From Pseudopyrenochaeta lycopersici (lineage: Eukaryota; Ascomycota; Dothideomycetes; Pleosporales; Pseudopyrenochaetaceae), in NCBI GenBank assembly GCA_003313425.1, contig NHZP01000147.1, positions 1 through 26,849 on the forward strand: a stretch of 26,849 nt of DNA, read 5' to 3'. Position 1 is the first letter of the stretch. Every line of letters begins with the position of its first letter. Below are positions 1-12,293 of this stretch, piece after piece. The notes beneath the pieces were generated by a model. That model had not been told where the DNA came from, ran no database searches, and saw nothing but the letters and a program-made list of their open reading frames with translations. The translations under genes and the position numbers were made by a program.

Positions 1-307
1 CTATCGCTACATGCTAGGCGGGGCTACAGTATCAACGTCGTACGGGCTGACTACTGAAATAGGTCAATGTCATGATATTCAGCCTTACCCATACGCTGCT
101 CATATTCGTTCTCAATTAGACTACTCACAGGGTACCTCTCCTTTTTCACCGCAACTGGGTAAGTCTCAAGGCCTTTTCGGTCGCTTCTTCTGCTTCTAGC
201 TTATCCACACGGTCACCACCCCACGAGGTAAGAGTAAGTTCAATACCTTTGTCACCCTATTTGTACTAACACTAACTGTCGTGCCCGGCGCCTTTGCTAG
301 AATATAA
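1..307 (+). CDS. Probable 3' end of a spliced gene cut by the window edge, function unknown
   Basis: An open frame enters from the left edge (tat cgc tac atg...) and reads to about 158, ending in a stretch rich in Ser, Pro, Gln and Tyr. A GTAAGT donor lies at 159 and a TTCTAG acceptor ends at 199 (41-bp intron). A 28-base exon at 200-227 follows, then a GTAAGA donor at 228. The second intron (228-300) has two overlapping branch-site matches (tactaac, actaac) and a TGCTAG end. The phases agree through both introns, and translation then stops at TAA 305-307. Two consecutive phase-consistent introns are the main support. The peptide matches no family I recognise. The first intron is short, so the model could be a coincidence of splice-like words. 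Confidence 0.35.
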
Positions 308-682
308 ATCGCAGCATCGGCTGAGCATTTGTGCTGTCAACTTAGGTGAGCGATTCACAAGGCTGTACAATCCTCGCCAGGCCGTGCTCAAGCAGGGCGT
401 GAGGCGTTGACCCCGCTTCTGCAGCTCGATTTCCGCTAATCCGACTCTCGCAGGGATCAGTCCGATTATGCCCAACAGATGTTCCGCATCTATTGACAGT
501 CAGTAAGTGATCGCTCCGTTTATTGCGGTTAAGTATGGCGACACTCAAAGGTTGACAGCACCATGGATTCAAGTTGGGGCTTCCCAGATTGGCCGCTTGC
601 TGTGACACTGACATCCTTAAATTCAAGAGTAATCGCCGCCTAAGCGTGTGCCATTCATTCAAACTTCTCGCAGCGTCGACCA

Positions 683-889
683 ATGGCTGAAACATGACCA
701 GAAACTGACATTCCAAACACTGAGGCAACCGACGTCTTCGATGCTGTCGAATGGCAACCTTCGCTCTACCATCCTACCTCTGTCGAGCTGAATCAAGATC
801 CTCGAGGTCCACAAGAGACAGTAAGTCCTATATGGCCCTCGATGATCATCCAGATGTATCAAGACTGCGGGGACAAGCTTGAAGTCTGA
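683..889 (+). pseudogene. Possible decayed coding fragment, unknown
   Basis: From ATG 683 the frame reads four codons, meets TGA at 695-697, then stays open for 63 codons to TGA 887-889. The composition is protein-like, with an acidic stretch around TDVFDAVEWQP. A GTAAGT word at 821 and a CTAG acceptor-like site at 896 suggest a splice alternative. Further short protein-like blocks follow: 1010-1146 after a branch/acceptor pair (ttgctaac...atcag), and about 1215-1268 before a GTAAGC. Together they resemble a decayed multi-exon gene. No domain is recognised and the call is weak. Confidence 0.2.
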
Positions 890-1841
890 CTGACTAGTCC
901 CTAGATCTCGTCTATCAACTTCGGATGCCGCTGAGGCGCGTATCTACAATCCGTCGTGTCCCATAAAAGTATGTGTCCGTGGATCTTGCTAACGCCAATC
1001 AGCCTCCAAATCTTTGCAGCATTGCGATCTATACAAGGGACGCACCGACCAACGTCGAAGAAGACGCTAGCCGGCGGCTAAGTGGCTTCAAGCGCACTCC
1101 GACTCTTAGATGTCTCGCGGATTTGGATGCTCATACGCGACATTGAGTTCCCCTGCTCGCAATCGCAACGTCATCTTGCTGACATCTGTCTCGTAGCGCC
1201 CTGGCACTGAATCAAGCTAGCGGTTGGCCTGGCTCTTGAGATCTACTGCGCGAAGGACCATCAGGTAAGCGGTCTTTGATCGTGCCTACTCGTTCTGTAC
1301 AAGCTCTACCTAATCAGTAAGGCTTGATGTTAATATTTTCTACACTCGCGAAAGAAAGGTTACATCTTTAGTGTGCTTCTAGCGACGTGCACAGCGATTT
1401 CACAACATTTTGAAGGCCCCTGGGCCTGCAACCAGCTAACTGTTTGGAGCAGGGCCCGTAACGGCTTGTGTACGCAAGAGCATCATGTCGCAATGATATA
1501 TGTAGCGTCCCATGGCGCGTGGGGGCGAGTAAACTGTGTGAGTCTTTTCCTCCGCCCTGGCATCCTGGTCTGGCTTATTTACAGGAAACGGCACAATCAG
1601 TGATGCGGATCGCGACGATCAAGAGGAAGATTCAATCGCTCGAGACAGGTAGCTGGGGTAAGCACAATCGGCAAAGTCTTCAGCAAATCGCTGTGCCATT
1701 TTCCGGTCCCAACCCAGGATTCTTCATATCGCCTCTTGGCGGCCGCTGACGTTAACACAGAACGGCATACTACAAAACCGATTATATGACTAGTGGCCCA
1801 AGTGTAAACGTGGAAAAGAGGGGCCAAGCCGCCTTGCTGTT

Positions 1842-1856
1842 GGGGGGGGGGGGGGG
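1842..1856 (+). repeat. 15-base G homopolymer
   Basis: An uninterrupted run of 15 G follows 'gctgtt' and precedes 'aaat'. It is a mononucleotide repeat and could also be an assembly-sensitive spot. Confidence 0.95.
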
Positions 1857-2246
1857 AAATCCGCCGAACGGTGATGGCTTGCCAACGCATGCATATGCAT
1901 ACCATGTCTAGCGCGCGGACCGCGCCTCCCGGCACCACCCTGCATATCTCCGAGTCAGTGTTATGCAGGCAGTCCACATACATCGTGTCTGCTGCCGAGT
2001 CCAACCCTGGCCCGTGTCATGCAATTGCACGGGCGCCGCCATCATCCGCTGCCTGTCAGTCCTCTTCGGGCCAGCGTCCCTTAGGCCGGTACTTCACAAT
2101 TGAACTCAGATCCCGAAACTTCAACGAACACAGCGGGATGATTCTGTACCAACAGTCAAGAGCAAGTCGCCTCGCGCAAGTGACTGCGCTTGTGAAGGCC
2201 GCAGGTGGCCTAATCAACTCTGCCGTACTAACTGCATAAAGCGTGC

Positions 2247-2277
2247 AGAGAGAGAAGAGAGAAGAGAGAAGAGAGAG
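2247..2277 (+). repeat. GA-rich microsatellite
   Basis: This purine tract is built from GA dinucleotides and repeated 'agagaag' units. It is about 210 bases upstream of the O-methyltransferase start. Polypurine tracts are common in fungal promoters, but no function is shown here. Confidence 0.9.
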
Positions 2278-2485
2278 TATCTGCTTCATTCTCGTTTCTA
2301 GCCTCTAAGCATTAGTACAGTTTTGACCCCATGGACCGGTGGCCAAATCAGCTACTGTGCAATACACGAACTAGGCTAGGCCACACTAACGAGACTCGTC
2401 CAGCATATCTGAACATAAGGCGTTAAAAGTCATTGCAAATTTTGGGGGGTTCCACATCGAAGCAGCACTCGCCCAAGGCGGTATC

Positions 2486-4084
2486 ATGAAAGCTGAACAG
2501 CAGTCCGCCCTTCTCGAGCTGGCGACGGAGGTTCACCAGCTGACAACTCAGATTGTCAAAGATCTGACTGCGAAGAATCTACGGGAGCCAACATTTGAAG
2601 TAGACTCCGAAACAGTGCTGGAAACTCCGGAGCAGATTGCCCTCCGCGCACGGCTGAATGATGCCGCTCGAGATCTACTACGCCTCGTGAATGGCCCCAG
2701 AAACGATGCGCGGACCTTCGTATGCTACTTGTACGATCTGGCAGCCTGGCAAGTAGCTTGTGAATTCAACTTCTTCGAAGCAATTTCCGAAGATAGAGTC
2801 GCTAACATCAAGAGATTGCGGAGAAAGTTGGAATGGACGAAGATCGCGTTGGTCGCTTCTTGCGCATGCTAGCTACGGACGGAGTTTTTGAGGAAGTGGA
2901 AAAGGATGTGTTCAAACATACGTCCCGAAGTGTTCTTTACCTGAAAGACAAGCAGTGGCGGGATGTATGTACTATCAGCGCGATTATTCTGCTCGACGTT
3001 GGTAGAATTACGATGCTAATACAGCCTATAGGTTGGATGAATTCTTCAGAGCAGCAACTGAGACTTCCGCAAGTATCCAGGAATCAACCCTCGTGAGCAA
3101 TGGGCAGAAGAAAGCTTTTGTGATGAGGCACAGAACGGATTTGTTTCAATTCTACAAGCAAGACCCACAACGAGCAGGTCGCTTTGCGAGCGCGATGGCT
3201 GGAGTCTCCAGACGCACTACTCTCCTTCTCCAACTTGCAGGTTACTGTGCTAACTTCCTTGTAGTCGAGCGCCATTTTGAAACTCTCAAGGAGAGCCTCT
3301 CTTGGGATCAAATCAGCAGAGGCAAAATCATCGCTGTCGGTGGTAGAAGTGGCCACATGAGTGTCTCGCTCGCCCGGGTAAGTTTGAAACAAACCCAATG
3401 CTCTACAACAAGCTCACTTACAGCTGCTCGAGGCCTTCCCAAATCTTGAACTCATTGTCCAGGATTCTCTGACCATGCTGTCATCGGCTATCCAGAACGA
3501 CTTCTCAGATCTCAATGGTCGAGTTACGTTCATGCCGCATGACTTCTTCGCTACTCAACCCGTCTCAGGCGCACCAGCATATCTTTTGAGATACGTAACC
3601 AATAACTGGAACGACGTGGACTGTATCCGTATCTCCAGGGCGCTCCTCCCTGCCTTGGAGAAAAGCACTCCTGGGACACCACTCTTGATCAACGATGTTG
3701 TACCGCCAACACTGGGAGAAGCCTCAATTTTCCACGACAATCACATGTGCCAGGTTGACATCATGATGATGCTGGTCCTCGGGGCTAAACAGAGAACAGA
3801 AGAACAGTTCCGGCATTTGCTCTCGGATGCAGGTTCACGATTCAAGGTTAGCAAAGTTAAACTGATGTTGCTCTGAGACCATTCGCTAATGTCTCTTCCA
3901 GATCAAAGCTATTCACGGAAAGGGCAACATGAGCCAGATCGAGGCACATCTGGATATTGATGCAGCTCGCCATACGGAAGGCTTAGCTGTTGCCGAAGTC
4001 TCCAAAGATGCGTCAGCAGATGACCAGGAGCAGGATGCATCCACTGTTGCCAACCAGCAGAAGCGGACTGGAACCCGTCTCTGA
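2486..4084 (+). pseudogene. Fungal O-methyltransferase (COMT-like, SAM-dependent), frameshifted
   Basis: This is a class I SAM-dependent O-methyltransferase of the kind that methylates polyketides in fungal clusters. Coding blocks are 2486-2811, 2812-2964, about 3032-3377, 3424-3846 and 3902-4084. A winged-helix dimerisation region (DEDRVGRFLRMLATDGVF) precedes the SAM site VGGRSGHMS and the late motif LLINDVVPP. Introns 3378-3423 (GTAAGT/TTACAG) and 3847-3901 are in phase. The frame breaks near 2811: one base is missing between 'aacatcaa' and 'gagattgcg', and both flanking frames match the family. The first intron (GTATGT at 2965, TATAG ending 3031) is off phase by one base; a weaker GTGGCG donor at 2955 would restore phase. 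The SAM loop has Arg where a Gly is usual. The usual catalytic His (HDW-type motif) is replaced in NNWND. The C-terminal tail is longer than usual and polar. Decay is likely; sequencing error in the frameshift is possible. Confidence 0.8.
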
Positions 4085-5042
4085 TCTACTGGAGCGCCAC
4101 ATCACTGGGCTGCATGATGACCTGTGGAGTTCACTCTTGCCATCTCATTCAATGTAGCATACCCAGCATTGTATGCGAAACATGCATTGTATTGAGTAAG
4201 TGTAAACCACGTCTCTTTTGGTGTATGTGCGTCCAGCCCGACTGGGCGCCGATCCAATCAGGGTGTGGTAAGTTAGCGAAGGCGGAGGAAAGTTCCGTGA
4301 TGACGCCCATAGGCGAACGTCCCGAGCTTATCCTCACAACACTAAAGTTGATAACTCTACAAAGAATCCGCAACAGCAGCCAACTAAGGCCCACCACGTA
4401 TCAACAGACCTAGCTGCGGCCTGTCTCCCGGTCTAACCAGAAGCAATCATGCATCGGAGGAGCCGCTACGCATGCATATCAGAAGTGGAACTGATGAACT
4501 GTTGGTCTCTAACTGGGATAGGCTAACTCTCCACGCATAGCCTTCTTGCGTCTTTGGCAACAAATCAGCATTCATTCGTATCTGCAGAATTAAACAGCGC
4601 AACAGTACCAAGCAGCCAATGCCTAGGCTCAATTGCATGTAAGTCGATCGCCCCGCAACGTCCTTGACGCGCGTGGAAAAGATACAGACTGCCATGAATG
4701 CTTGAACATAATGCAGAGGTGCGTACCACTGACAATTGTCTCGGCCTCACCGCACTGCTTGGAGAAACACCGTCGGCAATTGATTCCCACTATCCGTGAC
4801 AAACTAATTTCCTAGCTTTGTGTTGCAGACGCATTCCGCGTCTCATAGGCGCGCGCACGAGAGCGCTCGATGGCTTCCTGCTAAGTCCATCCGTGACGAC
4901 GGAGCAATAGCCTGTACTTTTCCGTACCTCCTAGCTATGTAAGTCATGTTCGCAGCAATACTAATCTCGCACTGCAGTCCTTCGGGTCTTCAAGAAATCC
5001 GCGCAAAAAATAAGGTGCGACTCGTTCTATCATCCAGCGACA
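4085..5042. promoter_or_regulatory. Intergenic region between O-methyltransferase and PKS
   Basis: No independent gene is supported. The region holds two GTAAGT donors (4639, 4939), a CTAATTT/TTGCAG acceptor (ending 4828) and a TACTAAT/CTGCAG acceptor (ending 4977). An ATG at 4619 followed by these introns (4639-4828, 4939-4977) would arrive in phase with the PKS frame, but the middle exon carries TAG at 4908 and 4932, also in phase. It could be a decayed 5' extension, spliced leader sequence, or coincidence. The PKS promoter should lie here; no TATA box was confidently placed. Confidence 0.3.
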
Positions 5043-5234
5043 ATAGCTTGCAAAGACCCCAAGCCAACGTCGATCGCAGTCATTGGCATTGGGTGCCGCT
5101 TTCCAGGGAATGTTACAAGCGGTGAGAAGCTGTGGGACATGTTGGTGGAGAAAAAGTCTGCAAGGAGCAGAGTGCCCTCGGACGGTTATAATGTTGATGC
5201 CTTCTATCACCCAGATGGGGACCGTTACGGAACG

Positions 5235-5302
5235 GTAAGTAACGTCATGGCGCCATCTCCCGCGCGGTTCCTTATTCATGAGTTGCAGGCTGACTGTTTC
5301 AG
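5235..5302 (+). other. Intron in the PKS KS domain
   Basis: Donor GTAAGT follows RYGT and acceptor TTTCAG precedes TNNDGGHFL. The flanking exons are in phase 0 and together give the usual KS N-terminal region. Length is 68 bp, typical for filamentous fungi. Confidence 0.85.
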
Positions 5303-8300
5303 ACCAACAACGATGGTGGCCACTTCCTTACTGAAGACATATACCTGTTCGATGCGTCATTCTTTTCGATTTCGCCTGCAGAAGCCATGGCAATGGATCC
5401 AATGCAGCCGCTTCTGCTGGAGGTGACATACGAAGCGCTCAAGAACTCCGAAACGCCACTATCCAGAGTGTCGGGATCCAAAACATCGTGTTTTGTCGGG
5501 TGTTTCACCAAGGATTACGAGGAGATGCAGCGGCGAGACATGGAGTTAGCACCGAAGTACCAATCTACCGGCGCCTCACAGACCATGCTCTCCAATCGAC
5601 TAAGTTACTTCCTCGATATGAAGGGTCCGAGCATTACACTGGACACGGCCTGCAGCAGTGGACTCGTTGCTGTACACTTGGCCTGCCAGAGTCTGCGAAC
5701 GGGTGAGAGCTCAATGGCTGTGGTTGGAGGCAGCAATCTCATCTTGAGTCCGGATATCCAGATTGAGATGAGCGACATGCATTTCCTGAGCTCAGACTCA
5801 ATATCGTACGCCTTTGATGAGCGTGCTAATGGCTCTGCGCGAGGAGAGGGCGTTGGTGCTGTCATATTAAAACCGTTAGATCTCGCATTGCGCGATAACG
5901 ATCCGATACGAGCCGTCATCCGCGGAACAGCTGCTAGCTCGGACGGACGAACACTGGGCATCACGATGCCTTCGAAAGACGCACAGATCCATCTCATACG
6001 TTCTGCATATAAAGCTGCAGGTTGTGATGTAAGCCAGACAGGATACTTCGAGGCACATGGTACAGGCACTGCTACAGGTGATCCGATCGAAACCGGCGCG
6101 ATTGGCGAGGTGTTCGCGGCACATCGTTCCCTTGCAGCAGACGGTGCGGCGATCCCTCTTTCAATTGGATCATTAAAGGCAAACATGGGCCACTTGGGAG
6201 GAGCGAGTGGAATTGCTGGCTTAATCAAAGCTGTTCTCAGCGTAGAGAAAGGCACAATTGCACCGAACATCTGGTTTCAACGACGTAACCCCGCCATCGA
6301 TTTCGAAGGATGGCGGCTACAAGTCCCCACTGAGACGAAGGATTGGCCTTTGGAAGGCTTGCGACGCGCAAGCGTCAATTCTTTTGGTTACGGAGGGACA
6401 AATGCTCACGTCATTGTTGATGGTGCGTACCACTACCTCCAGCAATACCGTCGTTCTGGTGGGCACATCAGGAATGACTCGGGCTTCGTCAGTCCTGCCA
6501 GCGAAATGACATTCAGTGCCACTCCACGATCACGCTTGTTTCTGCTCTCTGCCAATAACGAGCGTGGTCTGGCTTATATGAGGAAATCGCTTGCCGACCA
6601 CCTCCAAACACAATCCGACTTCGATGAGGAAGGCTTATTGGACAGCCTCGCTTATACCCTTTGTGAACGCCGCTCACGGTTTTCTTACAGTGCAACAATC
6701 GTCGCAAAAGACAAGCTAGATCTGGAAGGGCGACTGCAAAGTCCTGTCCCAGTTTCCAGCAGTCGCGCAACACCGCCACGAATAGGTTTCATATTCACTG
6801 GTCAAGGTGCCCAATGGTGGGGTATGGGCAGGGAGCTGCTCCATTACCCAATATTCAAGAACAGCCTACTGAGATGCGATACGATTACGAAAAGTCTGGG
6901 CGCTGACTGGTCTCTGATGGAAGAGCTTCTCAAGGATAAAACCACGTCACGAGTCAGCGAAGCAGAATTCAGCCAGCCGCTCTGTACCGCACTCCAGATT
7001 GCTCTCATAGATCTGCTCTCCGCATGGAACGTACACTCCCACTCCGTTATCGGCCATTCGAGTGGTGAAATCACCGCTGCCTATGCCACAGGCGCGTTGA
7101 GTTTTGAGTCAGCAATGACTGTTGCGTTCTTTCGTGGCTTATTAACACCAAAAGTGAAGCGCTTTGGGTACGACGGCCGTATGATGGCTGTCGGCCTTTC
7201 TGAAGAAGAAGCAAACAACGAACTCGCTGAGCTGGACGACAAGTTTGGGAAGGCTGTCGTCGCTTGCATTAACAGTCCTCGTGGCGTAACAGTTTCTGGT
7301 GATACTAAAGCTATGGTGGAACTCCACAAGGCCATAGTTGCCGAAGGTGTCTTTGCGAGGATGCTTCAAGTAGATACTGCGTATCACTCGCATCATATGC
7401 AGGCAATCGCTAAAGAATATCTTGCGCGGCTCCAGGAGGCACGCGTTGTACCACAAGATGGCGAGCAACAGGCGACAATGTTCTCTTCAGTCACAGAAGA
7501 CGTTGTCGACCAGCGCCAGCTAGGCGCCGAATACTGGGTATCGAACCTTGTTGGCTGCGTACGCTTCTCTGGTGCGTTAGAAAAGCTCTGCTCAATGCCG
7601 TCGGTAGATGAGAGTTACGGAGTAGAAGTAATACTGGAAGTTGGAACCCATGCCCTATTCAAACTCCCCGTCCGAGAGATTCTCGAAAACACATTCGGAG
7701 AAAAGTCGCACATCCAATACCTCTCCACACTCATCCGCAACAAACCTGCCGATGCCACTGTGCTGGAAGCAGTTGGCCACCTGTGCGCCAACAACTACCC
7801 AGTCAACCTTCACGCAGTCAATTTCCCAAGTGAGCCGAAACAGTCTCTATGCGTCCTGACAGACCTTCCTCGGTATCCTTGGAACCACACTCGCAGCTAC
7901 TGTTGCGAGTCCCGACTCAGCCGTGATTACCGTCTTCGGCAATTCGCTAGAACTGACATTCTTGGTGCACCAGTCTATGACTGGAACCCGATCGAACCTC
8001 GCTTCAGGAATTTCCTGCGACCTCGAGAGCAGCCCTGGCTTAGAGACCATGTCGTTCAGGGCGACGTCTTATTTCCAGCTTGCGGCTACCTCTGTATGGC
8101 AATAGAAGCTTGCAGACAGATGTGCATTATTGCACCATCGACATTCTTACCCCAAGGATCTAAGAACGTATTGGAGTACAGGCTACGAGAGGTCAGTATC
8201 TCTAGAGCACTAGTCGTCCCCGAATCCGACGAAGGTGTCGAAATCTCATTCTGCATGCGTTGCCAATCGAGCAGCGGCACTGCCCTATCAGACGTATGGC

Positions 8301-11300
8301 ACGAGTTTCGTGTCTTCTCATATTCCAACGATGGAGGATGGGTTGAGAATTGTCGGGGTCTTGTTTCCGTGTCGACCCAAGCGACCGGCGACGATGTTGA
8401 CGCATACATGCCTGAGTGAATGGACAGAAGCGCGTGCAGACGGCACGCAAAATATTGAACCGAAGAGCTTCTATGAGAGCGTCGACGCCATTGGTCTCTC
8501 GTACGGACCGTTATTCCAAGGCCTCCAAAGCATAACCATCGATCCTCATGTTCCCGCTTAAGTTGCCGGGGTGATCGAAGTGACCCACACGCGGATCGCC
8601 AATCCGAAAGAGTTTGTGCATGATCGATTATTACATCCTGCTACTCTAGATAGCTTTCTTCAGCTCGCACTTGCAGCCCTGGGGGGTCCCGACCTTCGTA
8701 AACTGAAGGGTGCAATGGTGCCCACATTCATGGAAGAAATATCGATTTCTGCAGATATCGCCGCCCAAATCGGAGACCAACTCAACGTTGTAGTAAGCGC
8801 CCAGCGACATGGATCAAGAGAAGCGAGAGCCAACATCTTCGCCCTGGATCCATCCACTTCGAAGCCAGTGGTGCTCATGGATAGGTTCAAGTTTGTTGCT
8901 ATCAATGGTGCCAATGAGCCTATGGAGGTGCAGTCATTGGCAAAGCACTGCTACAAGCCGGTCTGGGAGCCTGATGTGGGACCCATTGACCGCCAAAACC
9001 TGGACCGGGAGCTACAAGCGGCACCACGACCAGATGATCGACCGAAGACTGTCAGGCAACTGGAGTTGCTGTCGTACTACTTCATCGATAAGGCCCTTCG
9101 CGAAGTCAACAACGATGAAGTATCTACCATGCTTCCTCACAATCAAAAGTTCTATCGGAACCTGTGCGAGCTGCGAGACGCTGTGTTAGCGAAGACACAT
9201 CCATAGCAACCAGATGAGTGGCACCAGCTTCACAACCCCGAGACTGCCACTAAACTTCAGACCCTTGTGGAGTACTATCGAAATCATCAGACGGCGTATG
9301 ATGGCAAGCTTCTAGTACGAGTAGGGGAGGCCCTACATTCAGTATTCAGACAAGAGGTCGAACCTCTCGCGTTGATGATGCAGGAGAATCTGCTGGAAGA
9401 CTACTACACCACTGCCGTCGGAATGCCCAATACATATGCGCAGATATCCCGATACGTCACCATGCTTTCCCATAAGTATCTCAACCTAGACTATCTCGAG
9501 ATCGGCGCTGGTATGGGTGGTGCGACGGTTCCGACGCTTCAAGGGCTGAAGGGCTGTGAAGATGTCCACACGTACCCGCGACTGAAGTCGTACACATACA
9601 CCGACATTTCATCCTACTTCTTCCAACGCGCCGCAGAGAAGTTTGAGGACTTCTCGCAGTTCATGAACTTTAAGAAGCTCGATGTCGAGCAAGCTCCTGA
9701 AACACAGGACTTCAAGCCTGCGCCCTACGATGTTATCGTTGCAGCCAACGTACTCCGCGCCACATCCGACATGCATCGCACGATGGCACATGCACGGAAG
9801 CTTTTACGGCCAGGAGGCAAACTCATCCTTCTTGAAATGACCAATCGCCTTCTTGCAGCCTCAGTCATCTTTGGCACACTACCAGGCTGGTGGAACGCAT
9901 CGGAAGAGTGGCGGACTGCTGGCCCGCTGCTCACTGAGACTCAGTGGGAAGATGTGCTGCGCTCTACTGGTTTCGGTAGTCTTCAAGCAAGTAGCCCGGA
10001 TGTACTGGACCCGCTGGAGGAGGGTACAAGGCTCATGATAGCCACGGCCGTCGAAACCAGGTCAACTCTCTGCAATGGCTTGCCCAGGCCGCCAGAAAAC
10101 CCTCTCATTACCATCCTGTGCTCCGACTTTCCGATCAAGGTAAACAGGCTAGACATGCCGTTGGCGCTTAAGGTCAGGATGGAAAGGGCAGGCCTTCAAG
10201 TACAGCTTGCGTCGCTATCTAGGCTGAAACAGCAAGATATAACCGGCACAATCTGCGTCAGCTTTGTTGAGCTTGATGAACCACTCTTCGCCAGCCCTTC
10301 GACTGACCAATTTAAGACCCTCCAACGCTTCGCTGACATATACACGGGCCTAATTTGGGTGACTCGTGGAGCAGCGTCTTCCAACCCCGAGCGCCCTGAG
10401 CTTGCAATTTTCCAGGGGCTTGCTCGTACCTTGAGAGCAGGGCATGAAGCATTCTCTTGTATCACTGTCGATCTAGATGCGGAGAAGAAGTTACCTGCCA
10501 AGGGGGTCGCTGACCTTTTGTACCGCATACACGAAAAGCAATTGAGCCCAGGATCTTACTCTGTGTCTGATGACGGCGAATTCATTGAGAGAGGGGGCGT
10601 GCTTCATATCAAGCGCGCAATTGAGGATGAGACGTCGAATAAGTTCGTTGCCAGACGCACCGATCCGTTATCGCTGCCACTACAGCTGGAGGATATCGTA
10701 CAAAGAGATCGCCGGCTGAAGCTCAAAGTCTCCGACTCAGGCCTAAAGGGGCCTTTTGTCTTCGAAGACGATCCGATAGCGAAACGGCCGATGTTGCCTC
10801 AAGAAGTTGAGGTCGAAGTTCAAGCTGCCAATCTCGACTCAAAGGGCATCCAAATACTTAGCGGTGAACTTTCGAATTAAAACTTAGGCCAAGAGTGCGC
10901 GGGTGTTGTTACAAAGATTGGTAATACTATTTCAGGTCTCTCGGTGGGTGATCGTGTCACTGCCTGGTGCACCGGCACTTTCGCCACGCATGTCCGCACT
11001 CCAGCAACTTTTGTGCACAGAATTCCCGATGATGCGAGCTTTGAGGCCGCCGCGAGCATTCCAGTAGCTTGTTCTACTGCCTTCCATGCCTTGGTACACA
11101 CAGCGTGCATAGAGGCTGATGATACAGTCCTCGTTCACGAAGCTGCAGCTCCTGTCGGTCAAGCTGCCCTTCTGATCGCCTCGATGCTTGGAGCAGTTAT
11201 CTTCGTGACTGTCAATTCGGCCGAGGAGAAGACTCACGTCACAGAGTCATACGGCATTGATCCAAGCCGAATCTTCTCCAGTCAAGATCTGAAGTTTGTT

Positions 11301-11706
11301 GTTCCAGTCCGGCGAGCAACAAAGGGCCGTGGTGTGGATGTTGCTTTGAATACGCTTTAAGGCGAAGCACTTCAGGCTACATTCAGCTGCGTCGCACCCT
11401 TCGGCAAATTTATTGATCTTGCAAAGGACAACTCACAGACCAATGCGCGGCTGGAAATGGCTCCATTCGACAAGAGTGTGTCATTCACGTCCGTCAACAT
11501 GGCACACCTGCGTCAACAGAATGTCAAACTTGCCGGCAGAATCTTCCAGGAGGCGATGAAGTTCGTTATGGACGAGAAGTTGCAAGCAGTTTCGCCGATC
11601 GACTTGAGGTCATGGTCAAAGTTGACTGAAGCAATCGAAATGGAGCAGAATGAGAAGTATACGAGCAGAGCGATCATGGTCCCGACCACAGGTGATCAGG
11701 TCTTAG

Positions 11707-11759
11707 TAAGCACCTCATATTACCATTTCTTTCGAAATGGAAGGCTGACAGGTTTTTAG
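11707..11759 (+). other. Intron between the ER and KR domains of the PKS
   Basis: Donor GTAAGC and acceptor TTTTAG are separated by 53 bp. The frame runs from the end of ER into VAQKPPESILF and the KR nucleotide-binding motif GGLGGLGR without a phase change. Confidence 0.8.
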
Positions 11760-12285
11760 GTTGCACAGAAACCGCCCGAGAGCATCCTCTTTAACTCAGA
11801 CGTATCCTACCTCCTCGCCGGCGGTCTCGGTGGTCTAGGGCGCAGCATATCTCGCTGGCTAACCACCCACGGTGCCAAAAACCTAACCTCCGTCTCCCGC
11901 TCTGGTGCTTCTTCCGCCGAAGCATCGTCTTTCATCTCCTCCACCGAAGACTCCGGCATTCGCACCGCAGTTCTCCAGTGCGACATCTCCGATGCATTCG
12001 CCCTCTCATCCACTCTCTCAGACACCTTGAAGACCTTCCCACCTATCCGCAGCGTCATACAGGGCGCCATGACACTCAACGACTCGCTGTTCAGTAGCAT
12101 GACGCATGAACAGTGGACATCAACCATCTTCCCCAAAGTCCACGGTTCAAAGAACCTCCACGAAGCCACACTCTCCCAACCCTTGGATTTCTTCATCCTC
12201 CTCCCCTCTCTCCACTGCTTCATCGGCAATGCAGGACAATCAAACTACGCCGCGGGCTGTGCCTATCAAGTCGCACTGGCCAAGT

Positions 12286-12293
12286 ATCGCAAT
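12286..12293 (+). repeat. Left copy of 8-bp target-site duplication
   Basis: ATCGCAAT lies directly before the CAGG terminus of the element. It is part of the original KR codons (cgc aat). Confidence 0.85.

Larger units (their letters stand above)
890..2485. other. Intergenic stretch without a supported gene
   Basis: Apart from the possible fragments noted around 1010-1268, I see no convincing gene. Open frames here lack recognisable motifs and overlap on both strands. The stretch holds the G homopolymer at 1842-1856 and the GA microsatellite at about 2247-2277. Its right end serves as the upstream region of the O-methyltransferase. Confidence 0.5.

Noticed and set aside
1597..2289. Open frames on both strands around the G run and GA tract
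   Set aside because: Composition is shuffled, frames overlap on both strands, and no motif or splice support is present.
5605..6270. 221-codon minus-strand open frame
   Set aside because: It lies wholly opposite the KS domain, whose catalytic motifs are clear on the plus strand; it is a shadow frame.
8395..8425. An intron explaining the frame change in the DH domain
   Set aside because: No GT-AG pair of workable fungal length and correct phase fits between the two DH frames; an indel is more likely.
11807..12229. 140-codon minus-strand frame
   Set aside because: It is antisense to the KR nucleotide-binding region and has no motif of its own.
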